A DNA stretch of 64,000 bases from Mrakia gelida (taxonomy: Eukaryota; Basidiomycota; Tremellomycetes; Cystofilobasidiales; Mrakiaceae). The stretch is from the NCBI GenBank assembly GCA_024345305.1, contig BRON01000004.1, positions 1,488,001 through 1,552,000 on the forward strand, written 5' to 3'. Made by a program: the position numbers and the translations under genes. Of the stretch, positions 43,201-53,202 are shown piece after piece. Position 1 is the first letter of the stretch; every line of letters starts with the position of its first letter. Below the pieces are notes generated by a model. That model was given only the letters and a program-made list of their open reading frames with translations. It made no database searches and was not told the DNA's origin.

Positions 43201-44950
43201 GATCTGCTTGATGTTGACGCGAGGGTGGAGTTGGGCGGTGGCGGAGAGGAAAGGGGAGAGGGTGAAGAGGTGGAACTCGTCGGTGAAGACCTAGTTGTCC
43301 AACAAATGAGGTAAGCGAGAGGGAGGGGTGGGTCAGCTTCGAAACCCTCCAAAAAAAGGGAAGAAGGAAACGAGCTCGTCCTCGACGTTGAAGCAAGCTC
43401 GTTCGGTCGTTCTTTTAAGACTCACCTGAATAACAACCTCCATCAAGTACTCCTGAGCGATGACATCCTTGCAGTTCACGACCTGCTCGAGGATGCTCGG
43501 GAGGATGGTCTTTTGGTACATCTCGAGATCGACTCCTTCGAGCTGGGACAGTCGAACGAGGTTGGTTCCGACGAGGATCCGAAGTTCCTTCCTCTCCATC
43601 TCTCGCTTCTCGCGTTCTCGAGAGTGGCCAGAGTGCTGGAGACGGACCCAGAGCTTGTTCATCTCGATGAAGTTGGTGAGGACGAAGCCGATGGAGTCTT
43701 GGAGGTTTCCGGCGGGTCTGATACAGCGAACGAAAGAAGGGAAGGAGAGGGGAGGGAGGGAGGAGAAGGTGAGCTTGAGCGGTTCGTTCAAGGCTGAGTT
43801 CGAGCGAGCTCTCTCTGCCTTCGTTGGTCTCGCACAGAGGTCGAACGAGAGAGAGATAGATAAGGCTCGTGCCACTTACCCTTGATCCTCTCCAACAGGC
43901 AAGCAATCCCTCGTCTGACCCGAAAGGTAGTGTCGAAGGAAGAGTCCTCGGGTTGGATGTTGAACTCCTCGGGTCATTTCCATCATGTCCTTCATGATCT
44001 CCTTGACGGGCGCGTCCGGGATGGACATGTAGACCGAGCCGACGGTGATCATTAGGTAGAGTCGCTGCAGCACCCACCCCGAGAACGAAAAGAAGCGAAG
44101 GAGGAGAGGTCAGATCGGGGAAGGGCGAAGCGAGATCGTGAGAGGCTGAGGACTGAGAGAGAGGGAACGTACGACGAGGATGTTTCCAGCATACTGAACA
44201 ATCTCGTAGAGGTCTGCGAGATGGTGCTTCCCGGAGATGTGAGCTTCGTTGAGGTAGGTTGAGAGATGGCGGAGAGCGTCGAAGACGGCCATGTCTGAGA
44301 AGAAGGAGAGGGAGGAGGGAAGGAGAGGGGAAACGTCAGCTTCGCTGGTCTCGATTCGAAGGCGAGCGGGATAGAAGCTGTATGAGGAGACTCCTAAGAG
44401 CCTCTGCAACAGTCTCGACGAAGTAAAATCTTCTCGGCTGAGCTTCAAAGCTGAGAAACGAGCGGACAACCATCGAAGGAGAGCTCGCTGGCCCGGGTGC
44501 TCCTCCCTCCGGTACTTCTCGCCTTCTTCCTGCTCCCATCCGAGCCAAAGAGCTAGAAGACATGACTCACAAAGCTCATAGTACTGTTTCGGCGACAGAG
44601 ATGAAGTCCTGAGTTCTGCGAGCATGGTTGAAGCGCTCTTGAGGGCGTCCATGAGGAGCTCGCCGTCCTGTTCGTCCACCATCGCCATCGAGGTCAAACG
44701 TCAGCGTCCTTCCCCTTCGTCCTGCCAGCCAAACGAGGAGAGAGTCTACTTACGAGACACCTCTTCATCTGAACGCTCTCGATCTTGACAGTTCTGTAGC
44801 CGCGAGAAAGGAAACCAGCGAGAGGAAGGAAGGAGGGGTTCAGCTTCGATCTCTCCTCTGAGCGACCTCGCGAAGGCAGGCTGATGGCTCGAGAACTCAC
44901 GCGAGAGCTTCGCTTAGCAGTTTGCCTTCAGGTTCGGGGGGACCTGACAT
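40231..44950 (-). CDS. VPS35: Retromer subunit VPS35
   Basis: VPS35 is the alpha-solenoid core of retromer, which retrieves receptors from endosomes to the Golgi. The ATG at 44950 gives [17 protein letters not shown], then [32 protein letters not shown] and [15 protein letters not shown]. The signature [20 protein letters not shown] (the invariant PRLYL and RGLFLR regions that bind VPS26) is intact. [20 protein letters not shown] follows. Two low-complexity inserts interrupt the solenoid: an acidic lysine-rich one ([17 protein letters not shown] and a glutamate tract) and a glycine-serine one ([17 protein letters not shown]). C-terminal segments [17 protein letters not shown] and [12 protein letters not shown] are VPS35-specific. 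It ends KMGLGQ, TAG at 40233-40231. About 15 introns are present. Confidence 0.95.
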
Positions 44951-45138
44951 CCTAGTATCGATTCTGAAGGGTAGGTTTTAGGGCTGGGGAGGTGGTTTGG
45001 GAGCAAGAGGAAGGAAGGACGAAGCGAGATGGACGAGCTCCGCCTGCCTCCGCAGGGATTCGAGGACGAGCTCGACCCCTTCCTTCTTCTGTGAGGTTGG
45101 ATTCCAACCACAACCCTGAGCTTTTGGAGATTTTCAGC
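44951..45138. promoter_or_regulatory. Short bidirectional promoter VPS35 / PSMG2
   Basis: Only 188 bases separate the divergent starts. No clear TATA box is seen. Confidence 0.45.
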
Positions 45139-46357
45139 ATGTCCACTCCCTTCTTCACCCCCGTCCCAGGCTTCTCAGCAGATAGATTCCAGGGAGCTAC
45201 TCTCGTCGTGCCCATCGTTTCGTGAGTGCCATCTCCTCCTCCCTTCGTTCTTCCAGCTCGACGCTTTCGCTTCTTTCCTTCCTTCTTCTCAAGCTCACTC
45301 CTTCCCCTCTTCTTCTCTTTTTCTTTGATGCAGGGTCGGCAACGTTCCCCAACTCACCGTCGACATCGTGATCTCCACTCTTCCCAACATCCAGCGAGTC
45401 GGCTACCTCTCCTCCTCTGACCTCGTTCCCTTCCTGGGAGGTCCTGAGGAACCCTCCAAGGATCAAGGAGTCGTCACAGCCCTCGAGGTCTTCGGAGTCT
45501 TGGACCAAGACGATGGCTCGTACATGGATACCTTCTGGGTTCAGCAGAGAAGTCCCGTCCTCAAGGTACGTCGCTGCAGCGAGAACAAAGGGAGACGTCA
45601 CCATCGAAGTCGAAGCTCAATTTTCTCCCCCTCCCTCCCTCCGCGTTTGTTCTCGTCGTGTGGTTTGGTCTATACAGAACCGAAAAGAGCCCTACCTCAC
45701 CTCCTTCGTCTCGTGGATCCGTCAAGCTCAGTTCGGCAAGCTCCTGCTTCTTTCCTCCCTCGACGCCTCCTCGAGAGTCGATGATCTCGGATCCAAGTCA
45801 GTTCAGCCCTCCCTCCCTTCTCTCTCCCTCGTTCTTCCTTCTCAAGACTCACCTCCCCACCACCTCCTCCTTCATTCTTCCTTCCCTCCCTCGCTCGCGC
45901 TCAACCCAGCCCCTCCAAGCACCACCACCTCCCCCTCCCCTCCATCATCTCCCTCCCCTTCCCCGGCTCCCTCACAACCTCCTACCCACCTTACTCCTCC
46001 TCCTCCTTCGAAGACCCCCTCACCGCTCCCCTTCCAACCATCTCCGCTCACCCCATCCCAGGAGCCACTTCAACGTCCACCACCGTCACCCAACCTCCTC
46101 ACGGCGCGTCAACCGTCCTGCCTCCCCTTCCTGGTTCAGGCATCCTCAGCCCCTTGCTGCTCCAGCTCAACGCGAGTGTGCCGACGGGCGTGGTGCTGGC
46201 GTTTGTGGTGGAGGGGGATAACAGAGCTGATGCGAGGGAGATGGCGGGTGTTGTGGATGTTGTGTTGGATTTGGGGGTGGGAAGGGATGGAGCTGGGGGG
46301 TGGAGGGAGCCGGAGAGTTGGGAGGGTTTGCAGAGGGAGGAGAGGAGGGAGTGGTAG
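45139..46357 (+). CDS. Proteasome assembly chaperone 2 (PSMG2/PBA2)
   Basis: PAC2 pairs with PAC1 to assemble the proteasome alpha ring. The spliced protein begins MSTPFFTPVPGFSADRFQGA and TLVVPIVSVGNVPQLTVDIV, matching the family start in which SVGNVxQL is nearly invariant. ISTLPNIQRVGYLSSSDLVP and FLGG follow. LEVFGVLDQDDGSYMDTFWV, then PYLTSFVSWIRQAQFGKLLL and LSSLDAS are the conserved core. The C-terminal exon is proline- and serine-rich before the terminal helices: GILSPLLLQLNASVPTGVVL, then FVVEGDNRADAREMAGVVD. The end is REERREW, TAG at 46355-46357. Three introns are visible. The length, about 300 residues, is typical once the insert is counted. Confidence 0.86.
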
Positions 46358-47030
46358 AGGACGAGGCACGAAGCGCGAACGTAAAACAGTACGAGCAGTG
46401 AGTAGCTAGAGAACATGAAGTTGATCTAGAGCTCGAGCTGGGGAGGGTGCGCGAGAGCAAGGGAGACCGAGCGCGAGGGATCAGGCTCAGAGGAGTCGAG
46501 TCGAGTTCGAGCTCGAGTGTCACTCTCTCGTGAGCTCGTGAACTTGAGGGAGACATCAAGAGTCTCGGTACTCTCTCCACCAATCCCTGCCTTGACAGCT
46601 TGAGCGAGCGAGGACGAACGAGCGGCGGACAGAGAAGTCGACGCGTCGAGGCGACGAGGACTCTCGAATCGGGCTGTTCTAGGTGAGTTTGACATCGACC
46701 TGCTGCATCATTCTAGCAAGCGATCGTTGAGTTGATGATCTCAAAACCTCTTGCTTTTCTACACCTCTCTTCGCAGATCAACGTCGTCTCAGAAATGATT
46801 CCGAACCTCCTCCTCGCGCCCAACTCGCCTCTCCCTCTTCCTTCAGCCTCCTCCCACTCTCGAAACTTTTTCCAACGCCCCATCTCAGATGCAGCTCGCC
46901 TCTTCATTCAGCAGTTTAGATGTTCTTGTGAGCGGAACAGCTCACGCTCGCTCCCTCACCCCCAACTCTAACCTTGCCTCGCCCTCCGACCAACCCTCTC
47001 CCTCCATCCCTCCTCCACTCCCTCCCACCA
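46358..47030. other. Gap between PSMG2 and CPL1-domain gene
   Basis: PSMG2 3' region and the leader of the secreted protein gene. One GACGCGTC palindrome lies at 46640-46647. An upstream ATG at 46889 is in frame with the signal peptide but adds a poor N-terminus. No separate gene is seen. Confidence 0.4.
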
Positions 47031-48121
47031 TGCTCCCCCTCCTCCTCCTCCTCCTCTCATCCCTCCTCCAACCCAACCTCGTCCTCGGAACAACCTACGT
47101 CGAATACGGACCCGACTTCGACTCGCTCGGCTGGGAGTACAACCCCGGAACCTACAACTACATCAACGCTCCGACGCTGCAGGACTGTCAGGATCGAGTG
47201 ACGGATCTCGGTTGGGTGGGGTACATCTATCGATTCCCGAGAGATTGTTATCGGTTTAAGAAGTGAGTGGAAGAAGGGAGGCGGGGTGGGGGAGAGGGAA
47301 GAGGACGAGGAGGAAGGGAGGGGGACGCGAGCTGAACTGACCTTCCGTCGTTTCTTCTTCGTTTTCGTTCATACTGCTCCGGCTATGCCAATTTCGGGAA
47401 CGATCTCGTCACTGGGATCATCGATCGCTGCTACGAGAGACCAGGATTTTCGATGGCCTCAGATTCATCTTGTTTGAGTACTAGTTCTTCTCCTCCCCCC
47501 CCTCCTTGGCCTCCTTCCCCAACCTAACCTCCCCTCCCTCTTCCTTCTCGCCTTTCTCCAGATCTACACCGTCGGCCTCCCTCTCACTGAAGAGAAAACC
47601 GTGAAGCGTGCCCTGCACCTGGCACGGCCAACCCTGCGATACCCAGTCCTGCGTACAAGAAGAAACGATCCTCTGCTGCTGCGAAGAAGCAGTCGAGCTT
47701 CATTGGTGGGAAGGTCTGTCCGATTGGAGAGCAGGCCTGTCCTTTGAAGAAGGGGTTCGGGTGTATCAATGTGAAGGAGAATCTTGCGTGAGTTGATTCG
47801 GACCGACGCGACCTCTCGTTCGTTTTGTTTCGGATGAGCTCGCTGACTTTCGGTTCGGTTTGGTTTGGTTTGATTCGGGGATGGTAGATCATGTGGAGGC
47901 TGTATCGGAGGAGCTGGTATCGCCTGCTCAGAGCTTCCTGGAGTCGACGAAGTCAGCTGTCGGGTTGGGAAGTGCAAGATTCGTGAGCTCGTTTCTTCCA
48001 CTCGTCTTCTTTGTCTTTTCTCGACCTCTTCGAGGGCTGATCTTCTTCCATTTCTTCTCTCGTAGACTCCTGTGCTCGAGGATGGTCGCTCTCGTCGAAG
48101 GGAGAGTGTGTCAAGCTCTAA
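47031..48121 (+). CDS. Secreted cysteine-rich CPL1-domain protein, splicing uncertain
   Basis: This is predicted to be exported: ATG 47031 is followed by MLPLLLLLLSSLLQPNLVLG, a strong signal peptide. The mature part starts TTYVEYGPDFDSLGWEYNPG, then DCQDRVTDLGWVGYIYRFPR. The C-terminal exons hold the CPL1-like cysteine pattern: KVCPIGEQACPLKKGFGCIN, then ESCGGCIGGAG-type sequence (SCGGCIGGAGIACSELPG), VDEVSCRVGKCKI, and HSCARGWSLSSKGECVKL, TAA at 48119-48121. This domain is typical of basidiomycete secreted virulence-associated and wall-related proteins. The middle is troublesome: the first intron has no AG before the next coding stretch (YANFGNDLVTGIIDRCYERP), and the following junction needs weak splice sites. 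A pseudogene or a non-canonical intron is possible. Confidence 0.68.
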
Positions 48122-49334
48122 ATCCGTCGCCCTGCTGTAGTCGACGCGTCTCCGATCCATTTCGTCCCTCTTCTTCTTTCGCTTTTCGCTTTGTTGCGCC
48201 TCTGTTTTGGGTTTCACTCCGCTTAGTCTTTAGCTATATCTACTCGTCCTCTCCATGCTCCTTCGCTGCCTCTCTGGGGCAAGTCGAGTCGGAACGACGC
48301 GAATCAAAACAAACAAGAAAAGACGAGCGAGTTTCAGTTCATGCAAAGTCTCGGATGCTTCTTGAGGAGAGGAAGCTTTGAGTACCTATCAGTACTCAGA
48401 GAAGATAACAAGGGAGAAGATGCGGGAGGGGAGACAAACCAACTCTATATCGGTGAGATCGAGCGTCGAGAGAGTTGTCGTCGTCGAGGCGAGGGAGGTT
48501 TCAAACCACCCGCTCGTCTCACCCATCTTGCTTTTTGCTGCCGCTCATTCATCTTCCCAAACCCAAGCATAATCAGCTACCATATATTGATCTCAGGCCA
48601 CCCTCTTCTCTTCCCCTCATCTTCTTAGCAGGAAGATCGAGAGAAAGGGCTCGCAGCAGGCAGGACGAAGAGCGGACTTGGTCGAGCTCGCCGCGTCGTT
48701 CTCCATCCCTTCCCCTTGATCATCCCGATGACAAGTTTTTTCGAGGGTGGTTGAACAGCTTTCTCCGACTTCAATACTTAGACCGAGCGTCGAGACAAGG
48801 TGGAAAATCTGCCGACTTCGTTCTGGAAGCTCGAATGCCCGCGCTCAGCCTCATCTCCCTTCTGCTCCTTTGTTCTTTCGAGACCTTCGAATGTTCTTCT
48901 CCTGTCTTCTCGCGCTTCTTCATCTCCGTAGGGGGGGAAGTGACAGGTGACAGGGGGCGAAATGAAGTCAGCACTAGAGCGTAATGAAGTTTTCATATAC
49001 GAGAGCGACGTCAAGGGTTGACGAGAGCAGTGAATGAAAGGGCGGAAGTATCCAGAAGCAAGAATTACACTTTGAGTAGCAACGAAAAACGTGCGCTAGA
49101 GAGCGGATAGAAGACTCAAAGGTGGGCCACGAGGGATAAATGCAATCGCGAGGCCAACTCCGACCTGTCCGCTCCCTCGAACCTTTTCCCCCTCTCTCCC
49201 TCGTTTTCACTCTCAACGCCCATCAAGCCGCCCCCCTCCCTCGACCTCATCGGAACTCTCCCTTCCTTTCTTCTCCCTCCTCTCTTCTCTGATACACGGT
49301 CTATACACGGATTCATTACACGAGCTCGCGAGCC
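48122..49334. other. Large gap before homeodomain gene
   Basis: About 1.2 kb with no recognised gene. It probably carries the homeodomain gene promoter. A plus-strand frame at 48475-48984 has no domain or protein-like bias. One palindrome GACGCGTC lies at 48143-48150. Confidence 0.45.
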
Positions 49335-52300
49335 ATGTCGGACGACGAACGAGATCGCTCTGACGGAGGAGGTCTCGAGAGCGGAGATCTCAGGCAGGAA
49401 GGGATGGACAAGGGAAGGGGCGAAGGGTCTCAACCCAGGTATGTTTATACCGATCAGATCCTCTCCCTAGATACCAAAAAGAGCGCTAGTTGAAGTCAAG
49501 CGAGGGTGGAGGGAGCTTTGACCAAAGTCACGACGGAGAAGAGAGGTGAGACGAAACGAGAGCTGATGAACCTCCTTTCCTCTCCTTCCTTTTTCCTTCC
49601 TCTTCCATGAACGTGTATAGAACGAGAACTATGATGTCTCCTCTTCAGCTCGCTGGCCTTCACGAGCTTTGGAACAGTGTAAGTGGTCCTGATCCCATCG
49701 TGAGTGACCCCCCACCCCCCGTCCTGCTCCCTCGCTCGCTCGCTTCGATTCAGCGGGAAGTCCTTCCACTGCCGGAGGGCCTAGAACATCATTCGCTCAT
49801 ATCATGACAACGAGGTGCTGACGATTTCCCTTCTCTTCTTCCGCCTTCCTCCTCCTCTTTGACCCTCCCGAATCGAACCAAACCAAACCAAACCATCAGA
49901 CCAAGTTTCCGACGACGGCTCAGCGAGAAGCGCTCGCTCAGAAGATAGGCTTGACTCCAAGAAAGGTTCAGGTATGTCAGCTCTCTCTCGTGTAACGTTC
50001 TAGGGTTATGGAGAAAGAGAGGGCAGGAAGTTCGAACGACCTCCCTTTCAGCTGCCACGCTCTCTTCGTCTCGTCCCTCGTTTCGTGTTCCTACAATGAG
50101 CTCTGACGCTCTTCCTCCATTGCCCTCCTTCGCACACAGGTCTGGTTCCAAGTAAGTATTTTCCCCGTCAGCTCTTCTACAACCTCCCTTCAGCAGCCAA
50201 GTATAGAAGGACCAAACCGTCCTTCGTTCTCCCTCGCTCCTCCGCTCATCTCGCTCCCCTTCGCTCTTCGCTCAACCTCGGAACTCGTCGTTCGATGCTG
50301 ACCTTGATTAAAACCTCCTTCCCTCCCTTTCCTCCCTCCCTCCTGTCTCGTCCTCCAGAATCAACGCCAAAAGCACCGTCGAGTCGAGCTACAACAGAGC
50401 AGCGAGTCGCCCACCTCCTCGTCCTCCTCCGCTCCCTTCCCACCTTCCTCCTCGGCCTACCAGCATCCTCCTCACCCTCTCACCGCCTCTTCCTACGTCT
50501 ATCCACCCCTGGGAGATGTCTCAGAACCTCCTTCGTCGTCGGGCCAAACAGCTCGACGACCCTCAACCTACGATTCTCATTCCCTTCCACCTCCCCACCC
50601 TCTGTCCGCCGCCGCTCTACCTCCTCCACACTATCCCAGCTACTCCTCCTATGCACAGCACCCTCCTCCACCACCCAGTCTACCACATCACACCTCCTAC
50701 TTCCCTCGCAACCCAAACGAATCGAGCTACCCGAGCCATCGTCCGCCAACAGCAGAAGATCCGGAGCACGAGCGAGCCAAATACTCGCACATCTCGCCTC
50801 CGATGGCGATCCAGCTGAGGAGGAGCCCTGACGAGGGACTTCGAGGGGAGGAGAGGATGGAGAGGGAGAGAAGGAGGAGTGGAGAGGGTCGAGATCAGGA
50901 GATGAGGGACGAGAGTTGGGACGCGCGACGAAGTTGGGAGAGGGGACGAGTGGACAGTGGTGGTGAACGAGGTGAAGGATCGAGTGGATGGTACAACGTA
51001 GCTGCAGCAGGAGTTGGCAGGAGGGTATCTGAGGGAGAAGCAGACACGAGGGAGGGAGGAGGATCGTCAGGTTGGTCGTCGGAACACGGTCGACCGGTTC
51101 GATACGCGTCGTTCCCAGGTTCCGCCTCCTCGTCCTCCTACTACAACACCTCCACTCCTCGACAAACCAATCATCCAACCTTCTACGACCCTCCCTTCAC
51201 TCCTCTCGCTCGACCACCACCACACGAGCGACATCCCTCGTCGCATCGTCCTCGATCTCCCATGCAGCTCTTCTCGCCGAGTCGATCCACCTCGCCTCCC
51301 TCCTTCTCGCGCACCTCGTCAACCATCGGATCTCAACAACAGGTCTCTCCTCCTCCCCATCACCTCAGACCACTCGAGGAGAAACCCATCTCTCCTCGTT
51401 CGTCAACGAGCAACTCCCCTCTCACTCCAGCAACGGCGCTTCCGTCGTTCAGAGACTTCCTCTACACGACTTCGACGACCTCCGGCCTCCTCCCTTCCTC
51501 CCTCCCGTCCACTGCACCATGCATCACCACCCAGTTCGCCCCTCAACGCTCGAGCTACGCGTCCTCCACCACCTCCTCCTCCAACTCGCATCAAACCCAC
51601 CCGAGGTCGTCGGCGTCGTCGCGAGGTATCGGAGGAGCGAACGAAGCAGAAAGAGGAGGAGGACGAACAGGTCGAACTCACACGTCGTCGTCCACCTCTT
51701 CGCAACCTCGTTCTCCTACCTCTTCCTCTTACGGAGGAGGAAACAGAGAACTGCCGCTTCCTCCTCCTTCGACCTTCGTCTTCACCTCCTCCTCCTCCTC
51801 CTCCTCCAACCCAGGACTCGTTTCCTCGTCCCTTGGGATGAGCGAGTCCTCCTCTCGATCCACCCTCGGCAGCCCACTCTTCCCTCCTCCCGACTTCACC
51901 TCATCCGTCCCTATCCTCGCCCACCGAGCAGGACCTTCCTCCCTCAGCGGATCCTCCTCCATGTCCTCCTCGGGTCACTCCTCCTCCTCCCACCGCAACC
52001 CTCCCACCACCCCATCCCTCTTCAACGCCTTCTCTGGACTTATCGGAAGCAGTGGATCGACGCCAGCCATGTTCGCCCTTCTTCCTCTGTCGAGGGAAGG
52101 ATCCATCTCGGATCACTCGTCGTCCAACAACTCGGCAACGGCGAAACAGGTCTCGCCTGCCTTGTCGGCTGGGACGGTGGGCATCGGGCTCGAGAGCATG
52201 GAGATTGACGAGGAGGGAGGAGGACGAGGGAGGGGAGGGGAGCTCGAGGGAGGAGGAGGAGGAGGGCTGGGCGTGCGAGCTCTTCCCGGGATGCTGGACG

Positions 52301-52365
52301 TCGTGGGCTTCGGAGGGAACGTTGGGTTGGGGAAGTTCTCGGTGTCGGGGGGATCGTCTCGCTGA
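49335..52365 (+). CDS. Homeodomain transcription factor with long disordered tail
   Basis: This is a DNA-binding regulator. The start MSDDERDRSDGGGLESGDLR is acidic. The homeodomain begins about residue 35 (RTRTMMSPLQLAGLHELWNS, then TKFPTTAQREALAQKIGLTP and RKVQ). Helix 3 is split: VWFQ is encoded by a 12-nt exon (50140-50151), followed by NQRQKHRR. The invariant W48, F49, N51 and R53 are present, so DNA binding should be retained. The rest, over 600 residues, is proline-, serine- and arginine-rich with no fold: for example YQHPPHPLTASSYVYPPLGD, ERRRSGEGRDQEMRDESW and GGGRGRGGELEGGGGGGLG. TGA is at 52363-52365. It is a typical-class rather than TALE homeodomain. Mating-type association is not supported by the neighbours. 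Confidence 0.88.
50140..50151 (+). other. 12-nt microexon of the homeobox
   Basis: The sequence GTCTGGTTCCAA, flanked by CACACAG and GTAAGT, encodes V-W-F-Q of recognition helix 3. It keeps the frame between exons ending KVQ and beginning NQRQK. Confidence 0.88.
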
Positions 52366-53202
52366 GAGTGTCGTGGTGGTTGCTTGCTTTGTTTTCTTCG
52401 TCCCTCTCTTTCTTCGCTTGCTTAGATTCGGGTTCAGCCCAGTCGTCCCGTTTGGTTTCTTCGATCGCTACATCCTCTTCCCTTGTTTCGGCCCTTCCGT
52501 TTCTGACCACAGTCTAGCCTTTTTCTACGCCCTTTCTCAAACCTTCTCCTTCCCTGCAATAGTCGCTTTTTGCTTGCCTCTACTCTCCGGTGGCTCGCTC
52601 TCCCTCCCGCTCCCCGCTTCGCTTCGTCTTGCTTAAACCCTCTCTCTCTCTCTCTCTCAGTCCCACCCCTCCTCCTTATATCTTCTTCCTTTCTGTACCC
52701 TCCACCCCCACCCACCCACAAAATCGGTCTCTCTCTCTTCCTCTTCTTCCCAGCGAAGACGTCGTTTAGTTTTCCCTTAGACCTCCCCCTCCCTCCCTCG
52801 TTTACCCTAGACGGTTCTTAGCTCGCTCAGCTTTCCTCCTCTTCTTCCAACTACACTATACTCTCCCCTACGGGTTCTTCTACTTCATACCGCTTCGCTT
52901 CGCTCTTCGGTTTTCGTCTGTACGCGCTCAGAAACTCATGAGGCTTGTTGTTCGACGAAGACGAAGAAGAAGAACGACGTGAGGTCGCTGCGACGAAGGC
53001 GCGAGAGAAAGGATTGATAACCGAAGCACAGCATAACGAGAAGTACAAAGTCGTGAATAAGTGCGAGGCACATAAGTAAAGAAAAGGAGTTCCGGGGGTT
53101 GAGGTGAGTTGAAGTGAGGGGAAGGGCAAGATGCTCGTTCGTCGCGTCGAGATCGGTTGCTTTTCGTTTCGTTGTTGTTGGTGGATGGGCTAGATGGGAG
53201 GT
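52366..53202. other. Convergent gap homeodomain gene / DOT1
   Basis: About 840 bases shared by two convergent 3' ends. It has a CT microsatellite at about 52640-52658 and pyrimidine runs. No gene is visible. Confidence 0.45.

Noticed and set aside
48475..48984. 169-codon plus-strand frame in a large gap
   Set aside because: No homologous motif, no splice context, composition like random GC-rich sequence.
51072..52208. 378-codon frame in an alternative plus frame
   Set aside because: It overlaps the homeodomain gene tail, is Ser/Leu/Arg-rich, and results from skewed codons in the real frame.
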